Source: Owenia fusiformis (Eukaryota; Annelida; Polychaeta; Sabellida; Oweniidae). From it: a stretch of DNA of 64,000 nucleotides. The position numbers and the translations under genes were made by a program. The notes below the pieces were generated by a model that was not told the DNA's origin, did no database searches, and saw nothing but the letters and a program-made list of their open reading frames with translations. Location of the stretch: the NCBI GenBank assembly GCA_903813345.2, contig CAIIXF020000002.1, positions 22,396,455 to 22,460,454 of the forward strand. Reading direction: 5' to 3'. Positions 53,796 through 63,833 of the stretch are shown one piece after another (the first letter of the stretch is position 1; every line of letters begins with the position of its first letter).

Positions 53796-55245
53796 CTTGA
53801 TACCGTTTCCATCCAAAAAGAAAAAGGAGAAATTAAGGAACAAATGGATGAGCAAAATTGGAAGGGCGGATCCCAAATCAACCAAGTGGTCTGACCTTTT
53901 GGAGCCATCACCTGATCACAGAGTTTGTTCTCATCATTTTCAAGATGGCAAGCCAACAGACTCCAACCCTCTTCCAACACTTCAACTCAGATCAAAACTG
54001 AAACATGAATCTGAGTCCCAACGTACCCAGAGAAGCGTGAAGAGAAGAAAGTTGATATTTGGAGAGTCAAATGAGCAACCCTTGCCACCCACAAATTCGA
54101 CAGAACAAGATTTCACCTCCTCGCCACCATCTGTACCAGAAACTGAAGATGACCCAAAAGTGCCTAACTTGTCCAAACCCTTGGGAAGTCCAGGGCTGGT
54201 GTTCATAATTAACATCCTACTGAATCTGTTAAGAAAAAAAACAATAGAAAACAAGGCCCTCCAAAAAGAAAATGAAGACCTGAAAAGAAAGACAAGGAAA
54301 CAGCAAGATCCAACAGTTTTTAACAGATTAAAGGTCCCAAAGGACTATCTATTTTATACAGGGCTTTCCTCAAAGGAAATGTTTGACAATTTGCATAAGT
54401 TTATAGCCCCATTTGTACGCAGACGATGGAAGGGCCTTAGTAGAGTCAGTACCAAAGTCAGAAAGTTTACCCGTGTCCCCAAGAAGTTCGGACCCCAAAG
54501 AAAGCTTTCAGGAAAAGAAGAGTTCCTGTTGACATTAATGAGATTACGCCTTGGTCTAGTATCTAAAGATTTGGCCGACAGATTCAATGTTTCAGTTACA
54601 CTTGGAAACCAAATATTTCATAGCTGGTTAACAGCTATGGCGAAAATCCTAGACAAACTGATTTTTTGGCCATCAAAGGAACAGGTTATTCTTTCAAAGC
54701 CTGCAAGATACAATCACCTGGTTGATTTAAGGTCAATTATTGACTGCTCTGAGATTTTTCTGGAAACTCCAAAGGACCCAAAGCTTCAGGCAGCTACTTG
54801 GAGTGAATACAAACATCACAATACAGGGAAATTTTTAGTTAGTGTGGCTCCAAACTCTGCCGTAACATTTGTGTCCTCTGTATACAATGGGAGAGCCTCA
54901 GATAAGGCAATTGCTATGGATTCTGGATTTATGGAAAAATTGGAGCCTTATGATATGGTCCAAGCTGATAAAGGCTTTAACCTAGATGAGGAATGTGCGG
55001 CACGAAGTGTCAATATACAAGTGCCTCCAGGTAAGCGTGGACAGGCACAAATGTCCATGGCTGCCAATAGGAAAACCAGTAGAGTTGCGAATCTAAGAAT
55101 TCTGGTGGAGCAAGTGATTAGAAGGATAAAATCTTTTCGAATAATCAAATATACTGTGCCCATAAAATTAGTTCCAGCCTTGGACAAAATAGTAAAGGTG
55201 TGTTGTGCTTTGAGCAACCTCAAACCTCCTATTTACAAGTCCTGA
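53796..55245 (+). CDS. THAP/DDE_Tnp_4-type transposase, main exon (5' exon missing)
   Basis: This 1450-nt exon follows acceptor TTTTTTCCAG and opens with one base completing an upstream codon, then LIPFPSKKKK; no ATG start is plausible here. Counting L as residue 1: residues 3-62 are the back part of a THAP zinc finger (FP, W17, C44-x2-H47 in VCSHHF), while the leading C-x(2-4)-C pair must be on an unseen upstream exon. Residues 145-170 form a coiled-coil-like KENEDLKRK segment. Residues 235-278 match a helix-turn-helix (RKLSGKEEFLLTLMRLRLGL...LADRFNVS). Residues about 310-473 are a PIF/Harbinger-like RNase-H-fold transposase, with candidate catalytic D316 (IIDCSE), D391 (QADKGF) and E438 (VEQVIRRIK), plus GRASDK at 365-370. 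The frame is intact to TGA. It probably cuts and pastes a transposon whose other gene may be the facing YqaJ gene. Domesticated use is possible but unsupported. Confidence 0.92.
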
Positions 55246-55373
55246 GTTTTTGATGAGGTTGACTTGTATACCAATCACACTTGGGGATCAGAAAAAATGA
55301 GCGGATGGGGTGTAGCCAATTTCTGCTAGAAATTCAACAAAGCAAGATTCATTTTTTCATCATTATGTTTATG

Positions 55374-55379
55374 AATAAA
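55374..55379 (+). other. Poly(A) signal AATAAA for the transposase gene
   Basis: AATAAA lies 129 bases after the transposase stop codon, on the same strand, with no better candidate closer. Confidence 0.5.
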
Positions 55380-55493
55380 GCGCTAAAAGAATATGTGCAT
55401 GGTATGGTAAAATCTGGATTTAATGATTTCTTTAAATAAGTTTACATACACTAGACCTATAAAAACATTTTAAAAGAAATCAAAAATAATTAA

Positions 55494-56255
55494 AGGCCCC
55501 ATATAAAGTTTAAACCACTTTGGCTTATATTGTAGACTTTTTGTTCCAAAATTTGTGAATTTATTTAAAACTATCTTTTAGAAGTCACTCATATCTTCTA
55601 ATTAGACACAATTCATACCAATGCATAGCATTCATCCTCCCATGTTTTTTGCCGAAAAAATGAAGAAAATCGGTTCATAAATAAGCGAGAAATGAACTTA
55701 TCAATGCATAAAAATGGTTCTGAGAAAAACGCATTTCAAAATTTTAGTTCTCATAGAAACCAATGGTACAATGATATCTAAAACATAATTTATTCTTCCT
55801 TTTAACCTGGTTAGACAATCAACATTGTTTTTTATGGAAAGTCTAGCATATTTAGAAAAATTGACATCGAAAAAAAAATTTCAATTTTTTTCAAAAAGTT
55901 TTTGCTACCTTAGTGACATCACTTATGTTTCAAAATATTTTTGATATGCTAAAACATTGAAGTGGCCCATTAAATATGGCATTTTATTATTGAAATAGTG
56001 TGTCCTTTGTTCAATCTTTGCATTGGTGTTAAAAAGATAATCTTTTTTGAAATGCATTAAGAAATATTTGATGATTAAGAAATTTCAACTCTTTTTGAAA
56101 AATGGTGGGAAATTTGAATATTTGAAAAATGAAATGCCCACAACTTTTTTTCAAATTTTTTTTTTTTTGTTCAAAAATCTCTAAAATCACTTTTTAAGTC
56201 CTGACAAATAGTAAATGAATGATAAAAAAATATTTTCAAACTTTAGACAGGGACT
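55494..56255. mobile_element. 762-bp MITE flanked by TTAA
   Basis: Left end AGGCCCCATATAAAGTTT and right end AAACTTTAGACAGGGACT are imperfect inverted repeats (AG(G/T)CCC...AAAGTTT). TTAA flanks both sides (55490-55493 and 56256-56259). The interior is AT-rich, non-coding, with many TTTTCAAAAA-type words. TTAA target choice suggests a piggyBac-mobilised element. It lies 248 bases after the transposase stop codon. Confidence 0.75.
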
Positions 56256-56924
56256 TTAAAATTGAACATTTCTTACTGAGATAATTTATCAAATACCCAA
56301 ATTCATGTTGTGTCCCACCATACTAATCCACTATTATTAATTCAATATTATGGAGCTGAATTACTGAATGTGAATGTACAAATGCATTGAAGGAATATCA
56401 ACAGGAATTTTTCTAAAAAATCAATGAGACATGAATGAGTGAATTTTCGCAAATTGCTGTCAAAATAAAAACAGTTGGGTCACAGTTGTACTGTCAAATG
56501 TTTTGAGTTAAACATCTTTATCCATTTTCTGATCAATTTACGAGATGAAATAAAACAAAACATGTGTAAGCCCACAGCTAATAATAGTTATGCTGTACAA
56601 CATAAAGCTCTGATGATTAAGTTCAATAAGTACATAAGACAAATATTTTGATAGGACAAGTTCAATATGATTTATTCAATTTCTTCTTGTTCTCCAAAGA
56701 GACATAGATCTTTAGAAAGTGTTGCTAAAATATGACTTTTAGTACAAACAATCTCATAGTATTACATACATGTACATTGTCATTTCTACCCTTACAGAGT
56801 TTAAATTCACTGCTCTACATAATGCAATCAACAAAGTACAGTGGATATACATGTACATTTACCTGTAAATAGAGTTTAAATGTATTTTTTCAACAAAGTA
56901 CAGTGGATACATAGAATGTTATTG

Positions 56925-57019
56925 TAGTCTTGCTTTATGACTCTGCCACCTCCCGCCCCTTAACAACAGATTGTAAAATAGAAAAGGAGGAGGGTGTCCA
57001 GGATCTTTGAGCAAGACTA
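56925..57019. mobile_element. MITE, TAGTCTTGC family, copy 5
   Basis: Begins TAGTCTTGC, ends GCAAGACTA (perfect 9-bp inverted repeat), 95 bp. The inner CACCTCCCGCCCC and AGGAGGAGGGTG halves can pair. Together with copies 1 and 4 it defines the family's consensus ends. Confidence 0.75.
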
Positions 57020-58434
57020 TCTTATTGAAAATAGAGGAGTTTCTAAATGATTTTGAAATCTCGCTTATTCTCGTTTTTTCATGAGATTTTAAGAGATTTG
57101 CACATTTTCCTCTAATGACTTACTTTTCTTTCTTTTTAATAGCATATTTGAATTCAGTGATATGTTTCCTACCATAATAGCTTTGATTTACACATTTATG
57201 ACATTTAAATCATTCTCCATGACATTTTAAAAAAACTTGGGCCAAATCTCCATTGATGTTATGCCGCTAAAATTCTTTAAAACAATGGTTTAATCGTATG
57301 ACAACCAACATTTTCATGTTTAATCACAATATGTTCATTGACAGGATCTTTTAATAGTATGTCATTCAAGTTTCAGACAGATTTAACTAACACTCTTTGT
57401 TAAATCATGAAATTAAGTGTCTATTGCAAGCTTTTAGCATAGAACTCAATGGAAGGTTGGCCCAAGATGAACAAAGGTGACATCTATTATGTCAGCTTTA
57501 TTCAGCTTTATTTAGCTATTTAGAAACTATACTATTGTGCTGAAATATTGAAAGTACAATACACTATGTCAGATATCCATGGATAACGTGTATATACATT
57601 TACCTGTAAATAGAGTTAAAAGTATTTTTTGCCTCGTAGGCACAAGAAAAATGGAAAAATTGTATTTCAAAAAAAAATTCAAATTGTATAAGAAATAATT
57701 AAGTCTTGTATTTCAAGAGCAAGATGCTTTAAGAATAAATGGTCCAAATATGTCAGCTTTTCACACCTAAATTAACTTACTTGGAATTTATTGTGTGAGT
57801 TAATGCAATCATACATGTGAATGCTATGAAGCATAGAAAATTAAATCATACCATGTATTGGCTTGCTAGGAATAGGTTCCTAGTAGTTATACTGCTTGAA
57901 AAGCAACAGATAAACTGGTTGTACAATTTTTCACTCTTAGATCATTTCACACAAACTTTATATCATACAATAACAAGACTAGTAACAATCAAAAACATTT
58001 AAATATACATGTATAAGCATACAGTATGTACAACAGCTACACGATTTCATGATTTATGTCAAATAAATGACCTCATATTTTATATTCTGGCCATTGCCAA
58101 AGACCTCAAAATCTCTGTCTTTGTTCACTAAATATGTTTTCATATTTTACAATATTTACATCTGGAAAGCTACGATTTTTTCCCTTTATTAGTGCACAAT
58201 GCGATCTCACAATTGTCATGGAAACAGTAAAATATGAAAGACCACTACAAATACAAACAACAATAACATTGTAGACGAAATCTTGTTTTCCACTGTAAAT
58301 CTTGTGCACTATTTAGAGAGAATTGTGTACAGTGAAACCTGTATCTGAACTCATCACTAACTCGAACACCTTCCAATCTGAACACTTTCTACCAGTCCCA
58401 TTTTCCTCCTAATGACCCTAAAGTTAATTAGTAT

Positions 58435-58755
58435 TTACTTGCAGTTACAGCATTTCCACAAGTCAGTTGCAAGTGCAACATCAATGATGTTCACACAAGT
58501 ACCATGGAACCACAAATGACACACAGTGCACTCGAGACTTTCATCAGAAGTGCTCTGTGGCTCATTCGTGACTTCTTCCCTACAGACACCACAAATATAA
58601 ATGTGTTGAGAGGATGCCCTTGCAAGAGGACCTCTTTTACCCTTTGAATGAGATTCCATTTGAGGGAGTTTACTTGCAGCGCTCACAGATGGACTCCCAG
58701 CATAGGAATGATCAATTTGAAATTCACTGGACAGACTTTTATCCACCACCCTTAA
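58435..58755 (-). CDS. YqaJ gene, C-terminal part with PHD finger (3' half of a split exon)
   Basis: Reading minus from the TTAA at 58755, this part begins LRVVDKSLSSEFQID... and stops with TAA at 58437-58435. After a low-complexity serine/lysine linker, a PHD finger occupies about 58593-58438: C-x2-C-x17-C-x2-C-x4-H-x2-C-x14-C-x2-C, with the usual Trp two residues before the last C-x2-C. PHD fingers often read histone tails, so the protein may link nuclease activity to chromatin; that is inference. The open frame continues upstream only through transposon sequence (MENNMENHEFPWK... is translated repeat). Its natural partner is the YqaJ segment at 60883-61857, with which it is in the same frame once the intervening element is removed. 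Confidence 0.88.
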   Translation of the reverse strand, partial: LRVVDKSLSSEFQIDHSYAGSPSVSAASKLPQMESHSKGKRGPLARASSQHIYICGVCREEVTNEPQSTSDESLECTVCHLWFHGTCVNIIDVALATDLWKCCNCK

Positions 58756-58950
58756 GAAAAAAGCCATGGTAACCATGGTATTCCATTTTGCGCCCATGGT
58801 AATCCATGGTTTTCCATGGAAATTCATGGTTTTCCATGGAAATTCATGGTTTTCCATGTTATTTTCCATGGAAATTCATGGACGCCCATGGTAATCTTCC
58901 ATGGATATTTACCATGATTTTCCGTGGTTTGGTAATTGGTTTTTAATGGA
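58756..58950 (+). repeat. Left terminal inverted repeat of the TTAA element
   Basis: About 195 bp, matching the reverse complement of 60690-60882 with short indels. It contains around ten CCATGG-like words and a duplicated GGAAATTCATGGTTTTCCAT unit. The inner boundary is approximate, near TCCGTGGTTTGGTAATTGG. Confidence 0.85.
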
Positions 58951-59439
58951 TGTGTCATGGAGATGTAAAATCAACAATTTTGGTAGGATTTGTATTTACC
59001 AAAATCTCCAAAATGAATGTTTTGATGATATATCCCAGTTAGACTGAGACTTATCATTGAGAAAAAAGGGTGGACATTTCATTTTGAAGGTATAGCAAGA
59101 ACATTCATCGAATGTTAGACTCAGCTTACAAATGAGAAAATATGTGAAACAGCAGAGCAGAGAGTAGGCCACAAGATTTCAAAAACAATTGTGCAAAGGT
59201 CTTTTGTGTAGATCAAGACTAGATAGAAATTGCTTATTTTTTAGGCCAAACACTTCTTTCCTTTGAAAAAGATTAAGTCAAACTAGCCCAAGCTCTGTTT
59301 TATTTCAATACTTTCTTTAATTTTCAGTTTTAAAAATCAATATGAAGTAATTTAAGAAATAAATAACTCATTTTCTTAAATTACATTTCGTACATTTGAG
59401 AATACAATCAAAAACCATGGTTTCTTTCTTTGAAGTTGA

Positions 59440-59600
59440 GAAAACTGCAATCAAAAGCCATGGAAGACGGTTGATTGCAATCGAAAGCCATGCTTTTCCA
59501 TGGTTATTTCTTTGATGTTTTGGAAAGTGCAATCAAAAGCCATGGTTTTCCATGATTATTCTTTTGATCTTTTGAAAGTCCATGGTTTTCCATGGGCTAT
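59440..59600 (+). repeat. Internal CCATGG subrepeats
   Basis: The word GCAATC(A/G)AAAGCCATG recurs at about 59447, 59479 and 59529, each followed by a CCATGG-bearing segment and TTTGAT(G/C)TTTTG(G/A)AA. It extends the CCATGG theme of the terminal repeats into the element's interior. Confidence 0.7.
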
Positions 59601-60530
59601 TTGTTTGGTCTTTTGGAAGCAGAAAAATGAATAATACATTCTGTTTCTAAATGAACTTCTCCAAATTAAGTCCCATTCAACTTTTATAAGCATATTATCT
59701 GAAAAAATCCACAGAAAAGTATATATACTTTTACAGAATTTTGACTTGAAATTGAGATGGGGGATTAAACACAAGCCTATGGCTGCAAACTGAAATGTTA
59801 TACCTAAGTGATAAAAATTCAATTTGTCTAAGAATATTATATTTAAAAAGAAGTTGCATGAAGGAAGGGGAGGGGTTAACAACACCATTTGGCTTAAAAC
59901 ATGAAACATAGTATAAGTAATTAAAATTGATTTGTCTTTGAATAGGAATAAATAATCATTTGCATAATTTTTAAATATTTGGTTGCCATTATTCTATGTT
60001 AATTAGGTGTCTTAACTCTCAAATTAATGTCAAAAGATTAATCTCTTTACAACAGATTATAAGAGTTCATTTGCATAATTCTTAAATATTCTGATCTTAA
60101 TTGTTATTATATATGATAATCTTACTCTTTCTAATGCTCCCTCTTCAGTAATTATTATTGTCTGTGAGTGTAGACAATGCAAGTCAAAAACTCATTGTTG
60201 ATCAAATAAAACCATATAGGATTTGCTCCAAGTAAAAATGTTTATTCAGTCTGCAATAAGGGAATCCAGTGAGCTGATTTTATCACTTTTTTTGTCTTTT
60301 TTTACATAAGTGCCAAAGTTAAATGATAGCAAATCCCAGCAAACAAATTATTACTTTTAATTGTGGGGTCAAATCATCAATTAAAAAAATATTAAGTAAA
60401 CAGTTCTTTGTCATATGACACTATGTACAGAATGTACTAAACATATATTCAGATTGTAAAAACATGGTTGTATTTCAGGCCTGAAACCAGCTTTTGTCAA
60501 GAAGGTTGACTTTCTCAAAGATTTTGGGGT

Positions 60531-60539
60531 GGGGGGGGG
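60531..60539 (+). repeat. G9 tract
   Basis: A GGGGT then nine-G run inside the TTAA element, in the AT-rich stretch before the right inverted repeat. Confidence 0.85.
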
Positions 60540-60689
60540 TGTCATATTCTTTTATCTATGATTAATGAGACTAATTCTCAATCCAGCTTGGATTCATTCG
60601 TTAAAATATTGATTCAATTTTGAAGATTTTGGTAAAAACAAAACCTGCCAAAATTGTTTCTTTTACAACTCAAGTGTCATGGTAAAAAC

Positions 60690-60882
60690 ATGGCATGTTC
60701 ATGAAAAAACAATTACCAAACCACCAATTACCACGGAAAATCATGGTAAATATCCATGGAAGATTACCATGGGTATCCATGAATTTCAATGGAAAATACC
60801 ATGAAAAACCATGACTTTCCATGGAAAACCATGGATTACCATGGACGCACCATGGAATACCATGGTTACCATGGCTTTTTTC
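60690..60882 (-). repeat. Right terminal inverted repeat of the TTAA element
   Basis: Reverse complement of the left repeat with short indels; the outermost 30 bp match exactly. A minus-strand frame from the YqaJ gene reads 18 bases into it before a TAA at 60868-60866. Confidence 0.85.
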
Positions 60883-61857
60883 TTAAGGGCAATTCACCGT
60901 ACAGAAGCTCTGAAGCAACATGTTGCCTCCAAAATGAAATAAGCGTAGGTAGTAGGCTATCCCAGTAAGAATTGTCAAAATGAATCCTCTCTAGGAAATA
61001 GCCATGTGTTGTATATACAAAAAAATCACAAAAGGATTTCTTCGTTACACCCATCTGCCCCTGTACTTGTGCAAAATATGGTGATGATTTCGAAAGCGTT
61101 GAATTCGCAGAGCCTGGCTTCAAGGGAATGAGGTGGGACCAATTGAGATGGGAAGGCTTCTGGTCCCTAATGGAATATGGGCATTTGATTTCACACAGTC
61201 CAACCTCGCAGCAATTACAGTTAACTACTATGTCTGGTGAAGCACCAATAAATGAAAATTCCTCCATTACTTCAAACCCTGCATCAGTGATTGTTAGCTT
61301 TGAGTGTTTCTTAGAGGCAACTTTTTTGTAGGATAATTTTGCATGGGCTTCCATGTCTTTGCCATGTTTAAGAGCAGGTGTTTGGTGACAGGTATCGTAT
61401 CCCATCACTGCCCTCACCAATGAGGTTGTATCAGCCGATGAATTTTTTAGTAAGGTTGCCGATCTTGTTTTCACTCTGTTGAAGATACTTGCGGTAATGC
61501 GCCCTTTCCTTTGATTGTGCCACTCTTTCGACGCATGCTGATCTTGTGTGGCGTTGAATAGGGAACTCCTCTCAGCTGCATTTAGTTTCAACGCAGCTTC
61601 CAGGTCTGACACTGACACTGGATGGTTAAGTGATTTCGCAACTTCAACTGGAGCCAATGGGGCCACTACAACATGTGGGACTTGCTCTTTCGTAGCCTTA
61701 AAGAGTTGGTTGACACATGATTTTGGGGCACATTGTCCAACTATTTCAAATAAATCCGTGGAAACACGTTCAGAAGAGACATAGGCTTCATCAGCCGCAC
61801 TAAATGTGCTGAAGCTTGTGGCCAACTGCTTCATAGATGTCAAATGGTTGTCTCTAT
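60883..61857 (-). CDS. YqaJ-type nuclease, central part (5' half of a split exon)
   Basis: On minus the exon starts after acceptor CTGATTTCAG at 61858; its first two bases complete an Asp codon begun in the exon ending at 63834. It encodes about 322 residues up to YGELPL at the TTAA site. The YqaJ viral-recombinase fold (PD-(D/E)XK nuclease) shows its motifs in order: EWHNQRKGRITASIF (about 61530-61485), GKDMEAH with Glu, GASPD with Asp near 61234, CEIKCPYS with Glu-x-Lys near 61192-61184, and YFAQVQGQM with Gln-x-Gln. These are the expected metal-binding and catalytic residues, so the nuclease core looks intact. By analogy to lambda exonuclease relatives it would digest DNA. The downstream PHD finger is now separated by the 2.1-kb TTAA insertion. 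The more N-terminal open frame to 61951 is intron read-through. Confidence 0.92.
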
Positions 61858-61858
61858 C

Positions 61859-63833
61859 TGAAATCAGATTTGAATAAGTAAACAATTGCAATATCTTGAT
61901 GGCATTTAAATTAATTCTGCTTAAACTTGCCATTGTCCAGTCAGTATACAAAAACTTTAGAATCTTAAGTTAAAAATCCTTTTAATGCAGACACTACTGT
62001 GCTAATGTAAACCATGGGCATCAATCAATCTATTGAAAGCCCATGTGTAAACAGATATTTTATTCATTTTCAAGTGAGAGATAACTTTTAATTTATTTTC
62101 AATTGAGGGATAATTCAAGCAAAGGAATTCAGATGAGAGGAAATGTCCCTATCAAATTACACAATACATGTACATCTGTACATGCAGCTAAACAATACAA
62201 AGGACCGTGAGTTGTTTTTAGAGTGAATCTGTGGAGCTTTTTCATGCATTTCGCTTGTATATAAAAAACATCAATACACTTTAAAACATATTATTGTTGA
62301 CTATAAGAGTGCACCTTAAAATCCTAAAAAATATTTCTCATTTTCAAGGATTATCGATGGAATAACACCCAGGCATTGTTATTTTTCAAACTTCAAACTG
62401 TAAATGGCACCCCTTCCTTAATTCCATCTGCTTGGAACTATACTATTGGATTACTATGGGTAATAGGGTAGTAGAAGGGTAATAGGATTATGGTGCAATC
62501 TTATAGTCAATAGAATGTTTTAAAGTGTATAAATGTTTTTTGGATGAAAAACACAAGCGAAATACATGAAAAAGCTCCCCAGATTCACTCTAAAAACAAC
62601 TTGGGTCCTTTATAAATACTTCAAAACACTCCTTTTAGTTTATACTTTCCCAAAATATTTCAAATATTCATCCATCATCCATCGAATAATTGTTTGTGTT
62701 GTATGTGATAGTCTCACCAACATATTTATGTGTGCCCAGTAATACACACAGGCCCAACATAACTATGAAAGTAATCTTGATCACATCTCTTTGGTTGAAA
62801 CTGCCAGCTTCTTTACCTTCCATCCCAAAGGACTCATGGAACAAAGTAAACAAAAATATGTTATAACGATTTAACAAACTAGAATGATTAAGATAAAGAA
62901 TCCACTGTTGAAAGATAGAATCAGACTGACATGATCCCTGCATACAATACACATCAGGCAAAGGAGTATCGAGTTTCAATAATGGCTGCCAATCTTCCTT
63001 GAAGGAAGTTGAAAGTTTTCATGAAGTAAAATATGGAGTCTCAGGATTTTTAAACATGACCCAGAAAACATGAGATCCTGAGCTAAAATATTTTAAAATT
63101 GAATATGTACGCTAGTTTGAACTATATCTGATTCTATCTTTATTATTCTATGATGCTATCTGATGTAAGGTACACTTTGTTTATTTGTCTAGTTAGCATA
63201 GGATTATGAATGAAAAAGGAATGGTCAAAAGAAAATCAAGTACAGTATTCAAAAGAGGATTGCACATAAACTACTGTTGATGAAAAATGAAGTAAACAAT
63301 AAAACCAAAGTGACCTCAGACCATTTAAATGCATATAAAAATCATTAAATGCTCAATTGAATTGCAATCAAATAGGGCTAGTCCCAAATTTAAATAATAA
63401 ATCAACATAAATCTAACAATTTAATACAGTAGTAGATTGGGTTAATTTGGCGCAACTTAATTTGGTGATTTTGCCATTTTTGGCATATTGGTGGCTATTT
63501 AATTTGGGTGACACCAGGGTGTGACATTGCTCTGACGCCACAATTTCAAAAAAATACAAATTGTTACATCCATTCCTACAATTATTATTATATCTAGAAG
63601 TCTTTTATTATTGAAACGATTCCCCTGAGCCAATGTAGAATTGGGAATTTCTGATTATCACTCTCATCCTTTTTAGATTTGTTAAAACTGACTTAAACAC
63701 ACCAGACAAAATTCCAAGGGATCCTTTTTAAATTATGGCGAAGATGTAAAATGGAATTACTTTCTATTTTTCCAATTTAAAGGGGGTGCCAAATTAACCA
63801 AATCTACAGTACTGCAAATAAGCTTTTAATTAC
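61859..63833 (-). other. Intron of the YqaJ gene
   Basis: About 1.98 kb between donor AAG|GTAATT (minus, after 63834) and acceptor TTTCAG (before 61857). The phases agree (1 and 1) and the joined codon is GAT. It contains a 0.4-kb foldback MITE and otherwise AT-rich non-coding sequence. The exact acceptor base is 61858, so the intron is 63833-61858. Confidence 0.8.
62197..62612. mobile_element. ~415-bp foldback MITE in the YqaJ intron
   Basis: Left arm from AAAGGACCGTGAGTTGTTTT with TTAGAGTGAATCTG and GAGCTTTTTCATG pairs with the right arm ending AACAACTTGGGTCCTTT. Arms run about 62199-62330 and 62480-62611 with modest divergence. TA lies next to both ends, compatible with a Tc1/mariner-type MITE; the exact end base is uncertain by two. 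Confidence 0.75.

Larger units (their letters stand above)
55246..58434. other. Region between the convergent transposase and YqaJ genes
   Basis: 3.2 kb without coding signal. It contains the presumed 3' UTRs of both genes, a 762-bp TTAA-flanked MITE, and a 95-bp TAGTCTTGC MITE. On the minus strand an AATAAA (plus-strand TTTATT at 58185-58190) could end the YqaJ transcript. A word CAACAAAGTACAGTGGATA occurs twice near 56828 and 56891. Confidence 0.6.
58756..60882. mobile_element. 2127-bp TTAA-flanked element inserted in the YqaJ gene
   Basis: Both ends read inward as GAAAAAAGCCATGGTAACCA and stay alignable for roughly 190 bp. TTAA flanks each side (58752-58755 and 60883-60886). TTAA target duplication is the hallmark of piggyBac transposition, and precise excision would leave a single TTAA. 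The inverted repeats are packed with CCATGG, TCCATGG and TTCATGG words. The left repeat has gained about one extra copy of a short internal unit relative to the right. No transposase frame is present, so the element is non-autonomous. Canonical piggyBac ends start with CC(C/T), which this one does not, so a PIF/Harbinger-type element with 3-bp TTA/TAA duplication is a fallback reading; the restored gene sequence is the same either way. Confidence 0.92.

Noticed and set aside
58435-58869. 144-residue minus-strand open frame starting MENNMENHEFPWK
   Set aside because: The first 38 or so residues are translation of the CCATGG-rich inverted repeat; only the part from the TTAA onward belongs to the YqaJ gene.
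58755-60890. The TTAA element as a normal spliced intron of the YqaJ gene
   Set aside because: The donor-like TACG|GTGAAT and acceptor TTAAG would join in the wrong phase and lead to a stop; the perfect in-frame join comes from excision at TTAA instead.
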